Below, in pieces: positions 45,498 through 55,406 of a stretch of DNA of 58,529 nucleotides. Position 1 is the first letter of the stretch; each line of letters starts with the position of its first letter. A program made the position numbers and the translations under genes. The notes under the pieces were generated by a model. It did no database searches. It was not told the origin of the DNA and saw nothing but the letters and a program-made list of their open reading frames with translations. The stretch comes from Clostridium sp. 1001271B_151109_B4 (lineage in GTDB: Bacteria; Bacillota; Clostridia; Clostridiales; Clostridiaceae), in contig NZ_JADPBQ010000019.1 of assembly GCF_015670405.1 (NCBI RefSeq), forward strand, positions 1-58,529, in the 5' to 3' direction.

Positions 45498-46781
45498 ATG
45501 TCAAAGAAATTTTTTAGAGCTTTTGTTCTAACACTATGCTTATCATTAGTAGTACCTTTCTTTAATACTATTAATGTATTTGCTGCAACTGAACCTCAAA
45601 TAATTGGGGAATCTGCTATTACTATGGATTTAGATACAGGCGAAATTATTTATTCAAAAAATGCTGATGAACAACGTTCACCTGCAAGTACAACTAAATT
45701 ATTAACATCACTACTATTTGCTGAAAGCAAAAGTAAAGATGATTTAATTCCTTACACTGAAAACTCAGTTTCACTAAGAGAGACAACTTTAAATAACTTT
45801 ATTGGTAATACTGCAAAACCTGGTGATACCCTAACTGCTAATGAAGTAATGAATGCTGTTATGGTTTATTCAGCAAATGATGCTGCTGTTATGATGGCTG
45901 AATCAGTTTCTGGTTCTGTAGAGAAGTTTACAGAATTAATGAACCAAACAGCTAAAGAACTTGGTGCAGTAAACACTAATTTCGTTAATCCTAATGGTTT
46001 AGAAATAGACGCTAATAGTCATAATGTTACTACAGCTTACGATTTAGCTTTAATTGCTAAAGCTGCTTATGCAAATAATTGGGTACGAGAAGCTATGGGA
46101 ATAGACAAAACTTCTGTTATTTTAGACGGCAAAACAATTTATATCGAAACTAGAGATAAAATACTTGGCGTTGATGGTAATATTGGTGGTAAAACTGGTA
46201 ATGAAACTAAGGCTGGACATTGTTTTGTAGGATACTATAACAGAAATGGAAGAAATTTAATTACTGTAGTTCTAGGTTCTCTATATGGAGCTGATGGAAT
46301 GAACGTATTTAATGATACTCAATCAATTGCTGATTATAGTTATGATGCACAAAAAACTACTTATAAATCTGCTGGAGATGAAGTATCTACTGTTGAATTA
46401 AGCTATAAATTATTTAGATTCTTTGGTCCAACAAAAACTATTACAGCTCCAGTTGTTTTAGATGAGAATATTGAGTATTATCAAAATAGCTTTAATGATA
46501 CTCATTCTAATTTAGAAGTACCAATAGACGAATTAAATGCTTGGAAAGTTGCTTCAAATAACAATGTTGATTTAACTTATACTAGTGGTGCTTATACTCA
46601 AACTGTTAAGGGGTCTATCACACTAAGTACTGGGCAACTATTAAAAGCTAATATAGGAATATACGTTCTTTCTTTATTAATAATTATTTTAATAATTGTA
46701 TTACTAATTGTTACAATAAAATTAATGATGAACTCTAAGAGACGTAGAAGAAATAGAAGAGGAAGATACTCAAGATACTAA
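45498..46781 (+). CDS. dacA: D-alanyl-D-alanine carboxypeptidase, DacF/DacA type
   Basis: Serine peptidase that removes the terminal D-Ala of peptidoglycan stem peptides; 427 residues. A signal peptide (about 1-29, ending FAAT) precedes the S11 domain with SPASTTKLLTS (SxxK), YSANDAA (SxN) and GGKTGNETKAG (KTG). A beta-rich domain follows, then a membrane helix (about 385-410) and a very basic end (RRRRNRRGRY-like). The C-terminal helix anchors it, with the basic tail inside. It is the third gene of the murT-gatD unit and ends at a terminator. Confidence 0.94.
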   Translation: MSKKFFRAFVLTLCLSLVVPFFNTINVFAATEPQIIGESAITMDLDTGEIIYSKNADEQRSPASTTKLLTSLLFAESKSKDDLIPYTENSVSLRETTLNNFIGNTAKPGDTLTANEVMNAVMVYSANDAAVMMAESVSGSVEKFTELMNQTAKELGAVNTNFVNPNGLEIDANSHNVTTAYDLALIAKAAYANNWVREAMGIDKTSVILDGKTIYIETRDKILGVDGNIGGKTGNETKAGHCFVGYYNRNGRNLITVVLGSLYGADGMNVFNDTQSIADYSYDAQKTTYKSAGDEVSTVELSYKLFRFFGPTKTITAPVVLDENIEYYQNSFNDTHSNLEVPIDELNAWKVASNNNVDLTYTSGAYTQTVKGSITLSTGQLLKANIGIYVLSLLIIILIIVLLIVTIKLMMNSKRRRRNRRGRYSRY

Positions 46782-46835
46782 AATAGTAATAAGTTAATAT
46801 CAAAATTCCTTAAAAGTTTCTATTAGTTTATTGAA

Positions 46836-46867
46836 AACCCCCTGTTTAAAAAACAGAGGGGTTTTTT
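46836..46867 (+). terminator. Terminator of murT-gatD-dacA
   Basis: CCCCCTGTTT and AAACAGAGGGG form a G+C-rich stem with AAA loop, followed by TTTTTT. Confidence 0.9.
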
Positions 46868-47104
46868 ATTATTAGTTGTGCAAAAAATTAAGCTTCAAAA
46901 TATAATCAAAATTATTAATCTATTTTAAATTATGTTATATATTTGTATAAAATTAAAAACTACTGACACTTTCTCAACACCCTGAAAGGTATTAATAAAT
47001 AAAAAATTCATTAAGACCTTTTTACAAAAACAATTCAAAATTTAAATAGAATTAATATGAATACTGTCTATTATATAAATCATAATAGAATCCTTTCTTT
47101 TCGG

Positions 47105-47147
47105 GAGAGTATGTAGATTTGTGTAAAACACAAACCTATATACTCTC
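47105..47147. repeat. 20-bp near-perfect hairpin
   Basis: 47105-47124 pairs with 47128-47147 around a 3-base loop; one of the two non-identical positions is a G:U pair on either strand. On the plus strand ACTGTCTTTTT follows. It lies in the otherwise empty gap between dacA and the azoreductase (46782-47201), so it may end a transcript on the plus strand or be a free-standing element. No ORF is visible in the gap. Confidence 0.5.
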
Positions 47148-47201
47148 ACTGTCTTTTTAATATCTACTATAGTTTTTATAAAAAACTATAATCATTAATT
47201 A

Positions 47202-47855
47202 CTATAAATCTATTCCAACTAATATTGAATTAATATTTTCCTCAGCATTTTTTATAGCTTTTTTTCGTTCTTCTTCGCTTGTACCTGTTCCATCTACCTT
47301 AAGTTCTTGAACATGTTTAATTCCAATATACTTCATTATTTTAGCTACGTAATTTTCTCCATTATCCATTATAGAATCTAATATCCAAGGTATATTTCCC
47401 CCTGAAGACTCTATATATACTAATGCTCTATTCTTATCATTTAATAATCCCTTTGGCTTTTTTCCTTCTTCAAAAGAAATTGTTTTATCTGCTTGAACTA
47501 TACAATCAATATATTCCTTTAAGGGTGCTGGAAATGATAAACTCCACATTGGAGCTGCTATTACATACATTTGTGCACTTATAAATTGATCACATAACTC
47601 TCTTATTCTTCTTATTTCTTTCTGATCCTTTTCAGGTAATTTCTTCGCATCTTCTTCACTAATTACGCAATTTCTATCTTTAAAATATTGATATTCTAAT
47701 CTTGGTATATGTTCCTTATATAAATCTATTTCTTCTACCTCAAAATCACTATACTTTTCTAAAAAACTATTAATAAAAGTTCTTGCTACAGTTTTGGACG
47801 CTGACAATTCTTCTGGTTTTGAATTAACACTTATATATAATAATTTTTTCTTCAT
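47202..47855 (-). CDS. FMN-dependent NADH-azoreductase / flavodoxin-fold quinone reductase
   Basis: Flavodoxin-like oxidoreductase of 217 residues, AzoR family. LLYISVNSKPEELSASKTVARTF binds the FMN phosphate; MYVIAAPMWSLSFPAPLKEYID and the late YIESSGG are typical AzoR segments. It reduces quinones and azo compounds with NADH. ATG follows AGAGGTG. The substrate in vivo is not known. It seems to be a single gene. Confidence 0.92.
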   Translation of the reverse strand: MKKKLLYISVNSKPEELSASKTVARTFINSFLEKYSDFEVEEIDLYKEHIPRLEYQYFKDRNCVISEEDAKKLPEKDQKEIRRIRELCDQFISAQMYVIAAPMWSLSFPAPLKEYIDCIVQADKTISFEEGKKPKGLLNDKNRALVYIESSGGNIPWILDSIMDNGENYVAKIMKYIGIKHVQELKVDGTGTSEEERKKAIKNAEENINSILVGIDL

Positions 47856-47911
47856 ATATACACCTCTTTTCTTTAATATTATTTACTTTTTATATAAATT
47901 TAATAACTAAA

Positions 47912-47946
47912 AAATCCTGCAGTAAAATTACTGTAGGATTTTTTCA
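47912..47946. terminator. Hairpin between prmA and azoR
   Basis: AAATCCTGCAGTAA pairs with TTACTGTAGGATTT (one mismatch) with T-runs on both sides. It lies about 200 bases past prmA, so it may be a second stop for that transcript and insulate azoR. Confidence 0.6.
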
Positions 47947-48039
47947 GCTGTACTTCTCCTCTTTCGTTTATCATTCTAAAAAACTCTATGCAATAAATTA
48001 ATATATTTTTAGTTATATTAAATATTAGTATAAAATTAA

Positions 48040-48066
48040 AGACTGTTAACAAAGTGTCAGCAGTCT
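48040..48066 (-). terminator. Weak terminator after prmA
   Basis: AGACTG pairs with CAGTCT, and the minus strand continues TTTAATTTT, 80 bases after the prmA stop. Confidence 0.4.
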
Positions 48067-48145
48067 AATAAAAAAAATTTCTATTTTCAATTCAATATAA
48101 GCTTATTTATTCATTAATTTGAAATTTGTTACTTTTAAGTTATCA

Positions 48146-49003
48146 CTATTTAAATATTGCAGTTACCCATTCATTAGTTTGATGTTTACTAATAAGCTTA
48201 AATCCATAACTTTCAACATTACTCTTAACTTCATCAAAACTCCACTCTACAAGTCCAGAAACTAATAAATTTCCATCTTCTTTTAAATGAGCTTTTATGT
48301 ATTCCATAAACATCTTAGTTTCTTCTCCACCGATATTTATGAATATCCAATCAAAACTTTCTTTAACCAAGTCAGTATCATCTAATATATTCCCTACTAC
48401 AGCTTCTATATTAGTTAAATTATTTAATGAAGCATTAAGCATTACCTCATCTTCAACATCTCTTATATCCACTGCTACAAGCTTTTCTGCCCCTGCTATA
48501 GCTGCAGCAATTGAAAGTATACCTGATCCTGTTCCAATATCTAAAACAGTTTTATTTTTTAATTCTAGCTCATTTAAAATCAGCTTTAATATATCTTGAG
48601 TAGTTTCATGAAGTCCTGTTCCGAAAGCACCTTGAGATATGAAGTTAATCTTTGTTTTCCCTTCAAACTCTTCTTCTGGAGCAGCTATAACATACTTATC
48701 ATCTAAATGAATAGCTGGAAAATCAAATGTAGTATAATCATTGTTGTTTTCTTCTACATTTATATAATCCATTTTTAATATATCTTTTAACTTTTCTTTA
48801 AACTCTTCTAAGCCTTCTTGCTCTTCATAAGCAACCTTTAAAATTATTTCTTCATCTTCTCTTTCTATATATCCATATCCATAATCATCAGTAGTAATTT
48901 CTAATGGATTTTCATAGAAAACATTATATATGTCATTTATTGCTAGTTCTTCTATAGTTGAATCTAATTTTTCATATGGAAGTCTATATGATATTATAAA
49001 CAT
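48146..49003 (-). CDS. prmA: Ribosomal protein L11 methyltransferase PrmA-like
   Basis: SAM-dependent methyltransferase of 285 residues. The N-terminal substrate-recognition domain (about 1-90) is followed by the PrmA hallmark SQGAFGTGLHETTQ, motif I VLDIGTGSGILSIAAA and VAVDI. PrmA N-methylates L11 of the large ribosomal subunit. The motif IV reads NIGGEET rather than the usual NILA-type, and the N-domain is short, so a related substrate cannot be excluded. ATG follows GAGGATG. The flavin reductase gene ends 18 bases upstream, so the two probably share a transcript. Confidence 0.85.
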   Translation of the reverse strand: MFIISYRLPYEKLDSTIEELAINDIYNVFYENPLEITTDDYGYGYIEREDEEIILKVAYEEQEGLEEFKEKLKDILKMDYINVEENNNDYTTFDFPAIHLDDKYVIAAPEEEFEGKTKINFISQGAFGTGLHETTQDILKLILNELELKNKTVLDIGTGSGILSIAAAIAGAEKLVAVDIRDVEDEVMLNASLNNLTNIEAVVGNILDDTDLVKESFDWIFINIGGEETKMFMEYIKAHLKEDGNLLVSGLVEWSFDEVKSNVESYGFKLISKHQTNEWVTAIFK

Positions 49004-49020
49004 TTTTCATCCTCATTTCT

Positions 49021-49794
49021 TTATTTAACTTTACTATTTAATTTCTTTGTATTTTTTGTTACACTAAAATTCCTTTTTCCTTTATTCTTAGTATTCTTGT
49101 TATTTTTCACAGATTTTTTCTTAAAACTCTTTTTAGATGTATCTCTTTGCTTGCCTTCTTTTTCTTCGATATTGTCTACTTTTGCTTTAACTTCTTTTTT
49201 CCCTAAACTTTCTTTTTTATGTATCGGCTTTTTTGCTACTGAATATCCGAATTTTCCTAAGGCTTCTGTATCCATTTTGAAATACTCTCCATGACAATAT
49301 GTAATTAAATCAGCTTCTTCAAGATGAATTTTACCTTTTTCATCCATTAAATCTTTATCCACATGTGATCCTACTACCTCTGCAATAAATAAATCATGTG
49401 TTCCAAGGGGAGTTATACTTTTTACTTTACATTCAATAGATATAGGGCATTCATTTATATATGGAACATCAACATTTGTTCCCTCTACCATCGTAAAATT
49501 CATTTCTTTTATTTTATCAAACTTACGTCCCGGTCTAACACCACAGTAATCAACAGCTCTTGTCATATCACTACTTGGAAGATTAACTGTAAACTCCATT
49601 GTTTCTTTTATATATTCATAAGATAGTCTTTCTGGTCTCACAGATATTGATAACATAGGGGGTTTAGTACATACTGTTCCTGTCCATGCTACAGTAAAAA
49701 CATTTTCTTTATCCTCTTTATTTTTAGATGTTATCAAAACAACTGGTACTGGGTTTAAAATAACACTACCTTTAAACTCTACCTTTTCTTTCAT
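49021..49794 (-). CDS. Flavin reductase-like FMN-binding protein with lysine-rich tail
   Basis: Split-barrel flavoprotein of 257 residues. The first 185 or so residues form the flavin reductase / FMN-binding domain (ILNPVPVVLITSKNKEDKENVFTVAWTGTVC, then SVRPERLSYEYIKE and RPGRKFDKI). From about residue 188 the protein becomes a Lys/Asn/Ser-rich tail with no fold motif (KKSFKKKS, NKNTKNKGKRNF). The enzyme uses NAD(P)H to reduce FMN or a bound substrate. The basic tail may bind nucleic acid or ribosomes, which is speculation; prmA lies next in the operon. Confidence 0.85.
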   Translation of the reverse strand: MKEKVEFKGSVILNPVPVVLITSKNKEDKENVFTVAWTGTVCTKPPMLSISVRPERLSYEYIKETMEFTVNLPSSDMTRAVDYCGVRPGRKFDKIKEMNFTMVEGTNVDVPYINECPISIECKVKSITPLGTHDLFIAEVVGSHVDKDLMDEKGKIHLEEADLITYCHGEYFKMDTEALGKFGYSVAKKPIHKKESLGKKEVKAKVDNIEEKEGKQRDTSKKSFKKKSVKNNKNTKNKGKRNFSVTKNTKKLNSKVK

Positions 49795-49985
49795 ATCATT
49801 TCACACCTTTTTCAAAAATTATCTAAACGATTATAACACAGTTTGGATAAATTGCGAAGCAATTTATATTTAACTAAGAGTTTATAGTTAAGAATTAATA
49901 GTAGTAGGAAACCCCAAAGGAACTTTCTTAATAATATACTTTTTCAAATTCAGCTTAACTAAATTTATTCCTTAACTATTAACTA

Positions 49986-50010
49986 AAAAAGAAGCCTTAC
50001 GGCTTCCTTT
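49986..50010 (-). terminator. Terminator of the polA-coaE-slt operon
   Basis: GAAGCC and GGCTTC around a TTAC loop, followed on the minus strand by TTTTTTAG, overlapping the stop region of the lytic transglycosylase. Confidence 0.85.
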
Positions 50011-50552
50011 TACTCATAAATAAATTTATATACGTTATATCTCGTACTTACTTTATCAACATATTTTTTAGTTTCCTTAAAAGGAATATATGTTAAGTTT
50101 TCACCATCACTAGAGTATTCAGGATCATTAAGCCATTTAGTTACATTCCCACTCCCACCATTATATGCAGCTAACACTAGGCTTAAGTCATCAAATTCTA
50201 CCAGAAGATTATTTAAATACCAACATCCAAATTCAATATTGGTCTCTGGTTCGAATAACATCTCAGGCTCAAAATTATCAATTTCAAGTTTTCCGGCTAT
50301 CCATTCTCCTGTAGAATCCATTATTTGCATTAATCCCTTTGCTCCCTTAATAGATTCCGCATTTTCATTAAAGTTACTTTCAGTTTTAATAACCGCTAAT
50401 ACTAAATATGGATCTAAGTTATATTTGGTACTATACTCATTTATTATATCACTATATTTATATGGATAAATATATTCTTTTACAAAATATCTCGCTCCAG
50501 TTAATAATACAAATAAAACAATCAACCAAATAATAATTTTTTTAAATTTCAT
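50010..50552 (-). CDS. Lytic transglycosylase, membrane anchored
   Basis: 180 residues. An N-terminal membrane helix (about 6-22) precedes an SLT domain with the catalytic Glu in LVLAVIKTESNFNENAES, then KGLMQIMDSTGEWIA and ILAAYNGGSGNVTKWL. It cleaves peptidoglycan between MurNAc and GlcNAc on the outer face. It follows coaE by 24 bases in the conserved clostridial order polA-coaE-slt. ATG follows GGGAGAGGG. Confidence 0.94.
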   Translation of the reverse strand: MKFKKIIIWLIVLFVLLTGARYFVKEYIYPYKYSDIINEYSTKYNLDPYLVLAVIKTESNFNENAESIKGAKGLMQIMDSTGEWIAGKLEIDNFEPEMLFEPETNIEFGCWYLNNLLVEFDDLSLVLAAYNGGSGNVTKWLNDPEYSSDGENLTYIPFKETKKYVDKVSTRYNVYKFIYE

Positions 50553-50576
50553 TCCCTCTCCCTACTTTGAAATAGA

Positions 50577-51173
50577 TTAAATAGACCTTAAAAATTCAAT
50601 TAGTAAATCAACTTGTTCTTTAGTTTTTGATAATGTATCATTATTTTCAATAACTATATTAGCAAAATCTTTTTTTCTATCTAAAGGCATTTGAGAATTA
50701 ATTCTATTAATTGCATCTTCTCTCATTAATGAATCTCTTGATCTTACTCTTTGAATTTGTGTATTATTATCTACCCAAACTAAGATAACATAATCCATAT
50801 CTTTATGCAAATCATTCTCTATTAAAGTAGGTGCATCTAAAATTACAATACTTCTCTTTTTCTTTTCTAATTCATCAAGTTTATCATTAATTTCATTCTT
50901 TATATATGGAAGAATTATTTCTTCATATTTTTTTCTTTGCTTTGGAAATCTAAAAATATGATTACCAAACTCTTTTCTACGAAACTCTCCTCTCCAATCA
51001 AAGAAACCTGCACCAAATTCAACTTTAACCTTTTCTAAAATCTCCGGATATTTTACTAATACTTCTTTAGCAACAATATCAGCATCAACTATTTCAAAAC
51101 CAGCTTCCTTTAACATAAATGAAACTGTACTTTTACCTGACCCTATTCCTCCAGTCAATCCTATCTTTATCAT
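50577..51173 (-). CDS. coaE: Dephospho-CoA kinase
   Basis: Last step of coenzyme A synthesis, 198 residues. P-loop GLTGGIGSGKSTV, then DADIVAKEVL with the catalytic Asp, and VILDAPTLIENDLHKDMDYVILVW. The lid region VRSRDSLMREDAINRI is typical. ATG lies nine bases past the polA stop, with AGGGGGT inside the stop region, so it is coupled to polA. Confidence 0.96.
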   Translation of the reverse strand: MIKIGLTGGIGSGKSTVSFMLKEAGFEIVDADIVAKEVLVKYPEILEKVKVEFGAGFFDWRGEFRRKEFGNHIFRFPKQRKKYEEIILPYIKNEINDKLDELEKKKRSIVILDAPTLIENDLHKDMDYVILVWVDNNTQIQRVRSRDSLMREDAINRINSQMPLDRKKDFANIVIENNDTLSKTKEQVDLLIEFLRSI

Positions 51174-51182
51174 CTCTACCCC

Positions 51183-53795
51183 CTATTTTGCATCATACCA
51201 TGTATTTCCTATATTCGTATCTACTTCTAACATTACTGACATCTTTAGTACATTTTCCATTTCTTCTTTTACTAATACTTTAACAGTTTCTAACTCATTT
51301 TCTTTAACATTTAAAATAAGTTCATCGTGTACTTGAAGAATCATTTGACTTGCTAAATTTTCCTTCTTTATTCTGTTATAAACCTTAACCATAGCAAGTT
51401 TAATAATATCAGCAGCACTCCCTTGAATTGGAGCATTCATTGCTAATCTTTCTCCAAGAGCTTTTACTATTTTATTTGATGATTTTATTTCTGGAATAAA
51501 TCTTCTTCTATTTAATACTGTTAAAACATAACCTTTTTCTTTAGCTTCTTCCTGAACACTTTCTAAATACCCTTTTATTTTTGGATATCTATCAAAGTAA
51601 ATTTCCATATATTCAGCAGCTTCTTTTCTAGTTATTTTTAAATCTTGAGACAGACTAAAATCACCAATTCCATAAACTATACCAAAATTAACTGCTTTAG
51701 CTCTACTTCTCATAAGAGATGTAACTTCTTCTACTGGTACTTTAAATACTTCAGAAGCAGTTTTAGTGTGAATATCACTATGATGATTAAATGCATCTAT
51801 CATATTTTTATCATCTGACATATGAGCAAGAACTCTAAGTTCAATTTGAGAATAGTCACAAGATAATAATACATCAGTAGATTCCTGTGGTATAAATACT
51901 TTTCTTATTTCTCTTCCCATTTCATACTTAACAGGTATATTTTGAAGATTTGGCTCTGTACTTGATAATCTTCCTGTTGTTGTAACAGTTTGATTAAAAC
52001 TTGAATGAATAGCACCATCTTCGTCTATAACATTCTTTAATCCTTCTACATAAGTAGAGTTTAGTTTAGTTATTTGCCTATAATAAATAATCTTTTCTAT
52101 CACTGGATGCTTATCCATTAATTTTTCTAATACATCTGCATTAGTTGAATATCCAGTTTTAGTTTTTTTAATTACTGGTAAGTCTAACTTTTCAAAAAGA
52201 ATCTTACCTAATTGCTTTGGTGAACTTATATTAAACTCTTCTTCACAAAGCTCATATATTTCTTTTTCGGTTCTAGATATTTCCTCTTTAAACTTAACTG
52301 CAAGTTCATCAAGTTTTTCTCTATTCACATTAAACCCTATAGCTTCCATGCTTGATAAAATTGATATTAAAGGATGTTCCACTTCATAATAAAGCTCATC
52401 CATTCCTTCTTTATCTATCCTATCCTTTAAATATTCGTAAAGCTCTTTCATACTCGCCATAGCATTACAAATTAATTCATCACCTTCACCTTTTACTTCT
52501 TTCATTAAATATTCATTTATTAATACTTCTAAAGGATAGTTTGATTTAGCTGAATCTATAAGATAAGCTGCAACTACTGTATCAAATATAAATTTCTTTA
52601 CTTCAACATTGTACTTTGTTAATATTGTGATTAAATTTTTACCATCTTGAATTACTTTTTCTACTTTCTCATCTTCCATAAAAGCTTTAAGTACATTAAT
52701 TGCTTCATTAGAATTTTCCATATTTATTAATTTGAAATCTATTAAACTAACTTTATCACCATAGTTTATATATAGTTTATCTAATTCTATTTTAGAATAA
52801 ATATTTGAGTTACAAGTACTATAAGAAATAAAAGCTATTCCCTCTTTTACTGATAATACTTCTTTAAGTTCTTCTATTGTAGTTACTTCATTTATTTCTA
52901 TTTTTGCTACTTCTTCTTCAACTTCTAAATCATCTCCTGGAAGTTTTGCTAATAAAGACTTCATTCCAAGCTTAAAGAATAATTTTTTAAGTTCTTCTCT
53001 TTTATAATTTTCTTGACTTTTAATATCTTCTAAATCAAAATCTATTGGAACTTCTGTCATAATAGTAGCTAACTTTTTACTGAAAATCGCTTGTTCACTA
53101 TAAGTTTCTAAATTTTCTTTAAGTTTTTTACCACTAATTTCATCTATATGTGAAAGTACGCCTTCCATTGATCCATAAGTAGAAATAAGCTTAAATGCTG
53201 TCTTTTCTCCTACCCCTGGTACTCCTGGAATGTTATCTGACTTATCTCCCATAAGACCTTTAACATCAATATATTGAGTTGGGGTAACTCCAAACTCCTC
53301 AATAAATGCATCTTTATTATAAACAGCAGTCTCTGTTACTCCCTTTTTAGTAATAACAACTTTAATATTATCACTTGCAAGTTGTAGAGCATCTCTGTCT
53401 CCTGTAACTATAAATACTTCAATCCCATTCTTTTCTGCAAATTGAGCTAATGTACCGATTATATCATCTGCTTCAAAACCATCTATCTCATATATATTAA
53501 CAGCTAATAAATTAAGTACTTCTTTTACAAGAGGGAATTGTTCTCCCAATTCTGGAGGCATCTTTTTTCTACCAGCTTTATAATCTTCATATTCTTTATG
53601 TCTAAATGTTGGTGCCTTTCTATCAAAAGCCGCAACTATGTAATCAGGTTTAATTTCTTCCTTCATTTTAAATAACATATTTGTAAAGCCATAGACAGCA
53701 TTTGTATGAATTCCTTCACTATTTGTTAAAGGTGGTATTGCATAAAATGCTCTATTTAATAAACTGTTTGAATCTAAAATCAGCAATCTTTCCAT
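51183..53795 (-). CDS. polA: DNA polymerase I
   Basis: Gap-filling and Okazaki-processing polymerase of 870 residues. The 5' nuclease domain (about 1-290) has LLILDSNSLLNRAFYA and MGDKSDNIPGVPGVGEKTA. The middle domain resembles the 3'-5' exonuclease fold but the ExoI Asp/Glu pair is missing (FISYSTCNS), so proofreading is probably absent, as in many Firmicute Pol I enzymes. The polymerase domain shows motif A DYSQIELRVLAH, motif B RSRAKAVNFGIVYGIG and motif C QVHDELI. It heads the coaE-slt operon and begins behind TGGAGGAAAG. Confidence 0.98.
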   Translation of the reverse strand: MERLLILDSNSLLNRAFYAIPPLTNSEGIHTNAVYGFTNMLFKMKEEIKPDYIVAAFDRKAPTFRHKEYEDYKAGRKKMPPELGEQFPLVKEVLNLLAVNIYEIDGFEADDIIGTLAQFAEKNGIEVFIVTGDRDALQLASDNIKVVITKKGVTETAVYNKDAFIEEFGVTPTQYIDVKGLMGDKSDNIPGVPGVGEKTAFKLISTYGSMEGVLSHIDEISGKKLKENLETYSEQAIFSKKLATIMTEVPIDFDLEDIKSQENYKREELKKLFFKLGMKSLLAKLPGDDLEVEEEVAKIEINEVTTIEELKEVLSVKEGIAFISYSTCNSNIYSKIELDKLYINYGDKVSLIDFKLINMENSNEAINVLKAFMEDEKVEKVIQDGKNLITILTKYNVEVKKFIFDTVVAAYLIDSAKSNYPLEVLINEYLMKEVKGEGDELICNAMASMKELYEYLKDRIDKEGMDELYYEVEHPLISILSSMEAIGFNVNREKLDELAVKFKEEISRTEKEIYELCEEEFNISSPKQLGKILFEKLDLPVIKKTKTGYSTNADVLEKLMDKHPVIEKIIYYRQITKLNSTYVEGLKNVIDEDGAIHSSFNQTVTTTGRLSSTEPNLQNIPVKYEMGREIRKVFIPQESTDVLLSCDYSQIELRVLAHMSDDKNMIDAFNHHSDIHTKTASEVFKVPVEEVTSLMRSRAKAVNFGIVYGIGDFSLSQDLKITRKEAAEYMEIYFDRYPKIKGYLESVQEEAKEKGYVLTVLNRRRFIPEIKSSNKIVKALGERLAMNAPIQGSAADIIKLAMVKVYNRIKKENLASQMILQVHDELILNVKENELETVKVLVKEEMENVLKMSVMLEVDTNIGNTWYDAK

Positions 53796-53859
53796 TCTTT
53801 CCTCCAGTATTTTACTTTTATATTTTTAACTATTATTTAGTAATTATAACATATTTATA

Positions 53860-54780
53860 TTAAAATATACTAAGTTCTAATTCTTCTGATAAATCTTTTA
53901 ATATATGTATTCCACCAATACTGTTTCCCTTAGAATCTAACGCTGGTCCATATATACCTATTCCAAATCTTCTAGGAACTGCAGCTATTATTCCTCCACC
54001 TACTCCTGATTTTGCTGGAACGCCAACATGAACTGCAAATTCTCCTGAAGCATCATACATTCCACAAGTAACCATAATAGTCTTTACTATTCTACATATC
54101 TCTCTTGAAATTAAAACTTCATCATTCCAAGGTGCAATACCATCATTTGCAATTACAGCTGAAAATCTTGCTAAATCCTTTGCAGTAGCTTCTATTGAAC
54201 ATTGCTTAAAATAAAGATCTAATATATCTTCAACATTTCCTTCTAAAATATTAGAACTTTTCATAAAGTAAGCCAAAGATCTATTTCTATCTCCAGTAGC
54301 TTTTTCACTTTCATAAATTTCCTTGTTTATTGAGATATTAGGATTATTTGTAGCTCTTCTTAAGAAATTTAATATTCTTTGAATTTTATGCTCTTCATTT
54401 TCTCCAAATATAAGTGAAGTTGTTACTATTGCTCCTGCGTTAATCATAGGATTATATGGTCTATCTTGATTTCTAATTTCAAGATTCACTATACTATTAA
54501 ATCCCATTCCTGTTGGCTCAACGTTTACTTTTTTAAATACATTTTCTCTTCCATTGTCATTAAGTGCAATTATTAAACTAACAACCTTTGAAATACTTTG
54601 TATTGTAAATTTAACATCACTTTGTCCAGCCCAATATTCCTCATTATTTTTTATATCATATACACAAAGGCCTAAATCTTCCTTCTTAGATTTTAATAAT
54701 GCTGGTATATAAGAAGCTACTTTTCCTTCTTCTGTGTATTTTTTATTTTTTTCTACTAAGTTAATTAATAAATTTTTCAT
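53860..54780 (-). CDS. glsA: Glutaminase
   Basis: Beta-lactamase-fold glutaminase, which turns glutamine into glutamate and ammonia; 306 residues, normal for the family. The active-site Ser/Lys pair is in FTIQSISKVVSLI; MGFNSI, MINAGAIVT and YFKQCSI follow, and VPAKSGVGGGIIAAVPRRFGIG is the late signature. It is cytoplasmic. ATG follows AAAAGGA. It seems to be a single gene; a link to the amt gene 50 kb away is only functional. Confidence 0.96.
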   Translation of the reverse strand: MKNLLINLVEKNKKYTEEGKVASYIPALLKSKKEDLGLCVYDIKNNEEYWAGQSDVKFTIQSISKVVSLIIALNDNGRENVFKKVNVEPTGMGFNSIVNLEIRNQDRPYNPMINAGAIVTTSLIFGENEEHKIQRILNFLRRATNNPNISINKEIYESEKATGDRNRSLAYFMKSSNILEGNVEDILDLYFKQCSIEATAKDLARFSAVIANDGIAPWNDEVLISREICRIVKTIMVTCGMYDASGEFAVHVGVPAKSGVGGGIIAAVPRRFGIGIYGPALDSKGNSIGGIHILKDLSEELELSIF

Positions 54781-55406
54781 TTTTTTATCCTTTTCATTTA
54801 AGTAAAATTCTTTATTTTATTTGAATAATAAACCTAGCTGACACTTTAAATTTTAAACTTATATTAAAAATTGTACAGCATCAATTCACTAATCAAAAAA
54901 GTTAGCAAATTTATTTTATTTTTGCAGTAATAATTATATTAATATTATTAACTTCTTACAAGTTATTATATAATTTAAATTTATAAAAATGAAGTATTAG
55001 AGATTTATTCTGTAACCTCATCTTTACCATTTCCACACTAATATTGATCAATATTTCCAAAGAAATATATTTCCCTTCTAACCTATCACTTTTTCTTCTT
55101 TTCTTGATTCAGCTTAATGCATAATCCTCTATGCTTTTGTTCGTCTTATAAATAACTCTTAATAATACTGTAAATAATAAATAATATCTTCTTTAATTTA
55201 AATATTAAAATACTTTTATTTTCTTTTAAAAAATTTACTAGCTAAGCATGTCATAATATAAAATTACATATAACTACACTATTTATTAATTTTACTTATT
55301 TTATTTATAACATATATGCTTTTTAAAAGATAAAATACTATACTTTCCGTAATGATGTTATACTATATTTATAAATTATAATTCCACATTTTAAGGAGGA
55401 CCATAT
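54781..55406. other. Divergent gap glsA/M29 peptidase with coding relics
   Basis: 626 A+T-rich bases. On the minus strand, 55006-55150 has short protein-like pieces in shifted frames (DEQKHRGLCIKLNQEKKKK then stop, and REIYFFGNIDQY, stop, CGNGKDEVTE, stop), which look like a decayed gene. No intact gene, hairpin terminator or known RNA is visible. The promoters of glsA and of the aminopeptidase must lie at its two ends. Confidence 0.35.

Noticed and set aside
46950..48066. Shared short sequence (TATAAAATTAAA...GACACTTT) before and after azoR, suspected as a flanking repeat
   Set aside because: The match is short, broken, and partly in inverse orientation; in A+T-rich DNA it is within chance, and one copy is simply part of the prmA terminator.
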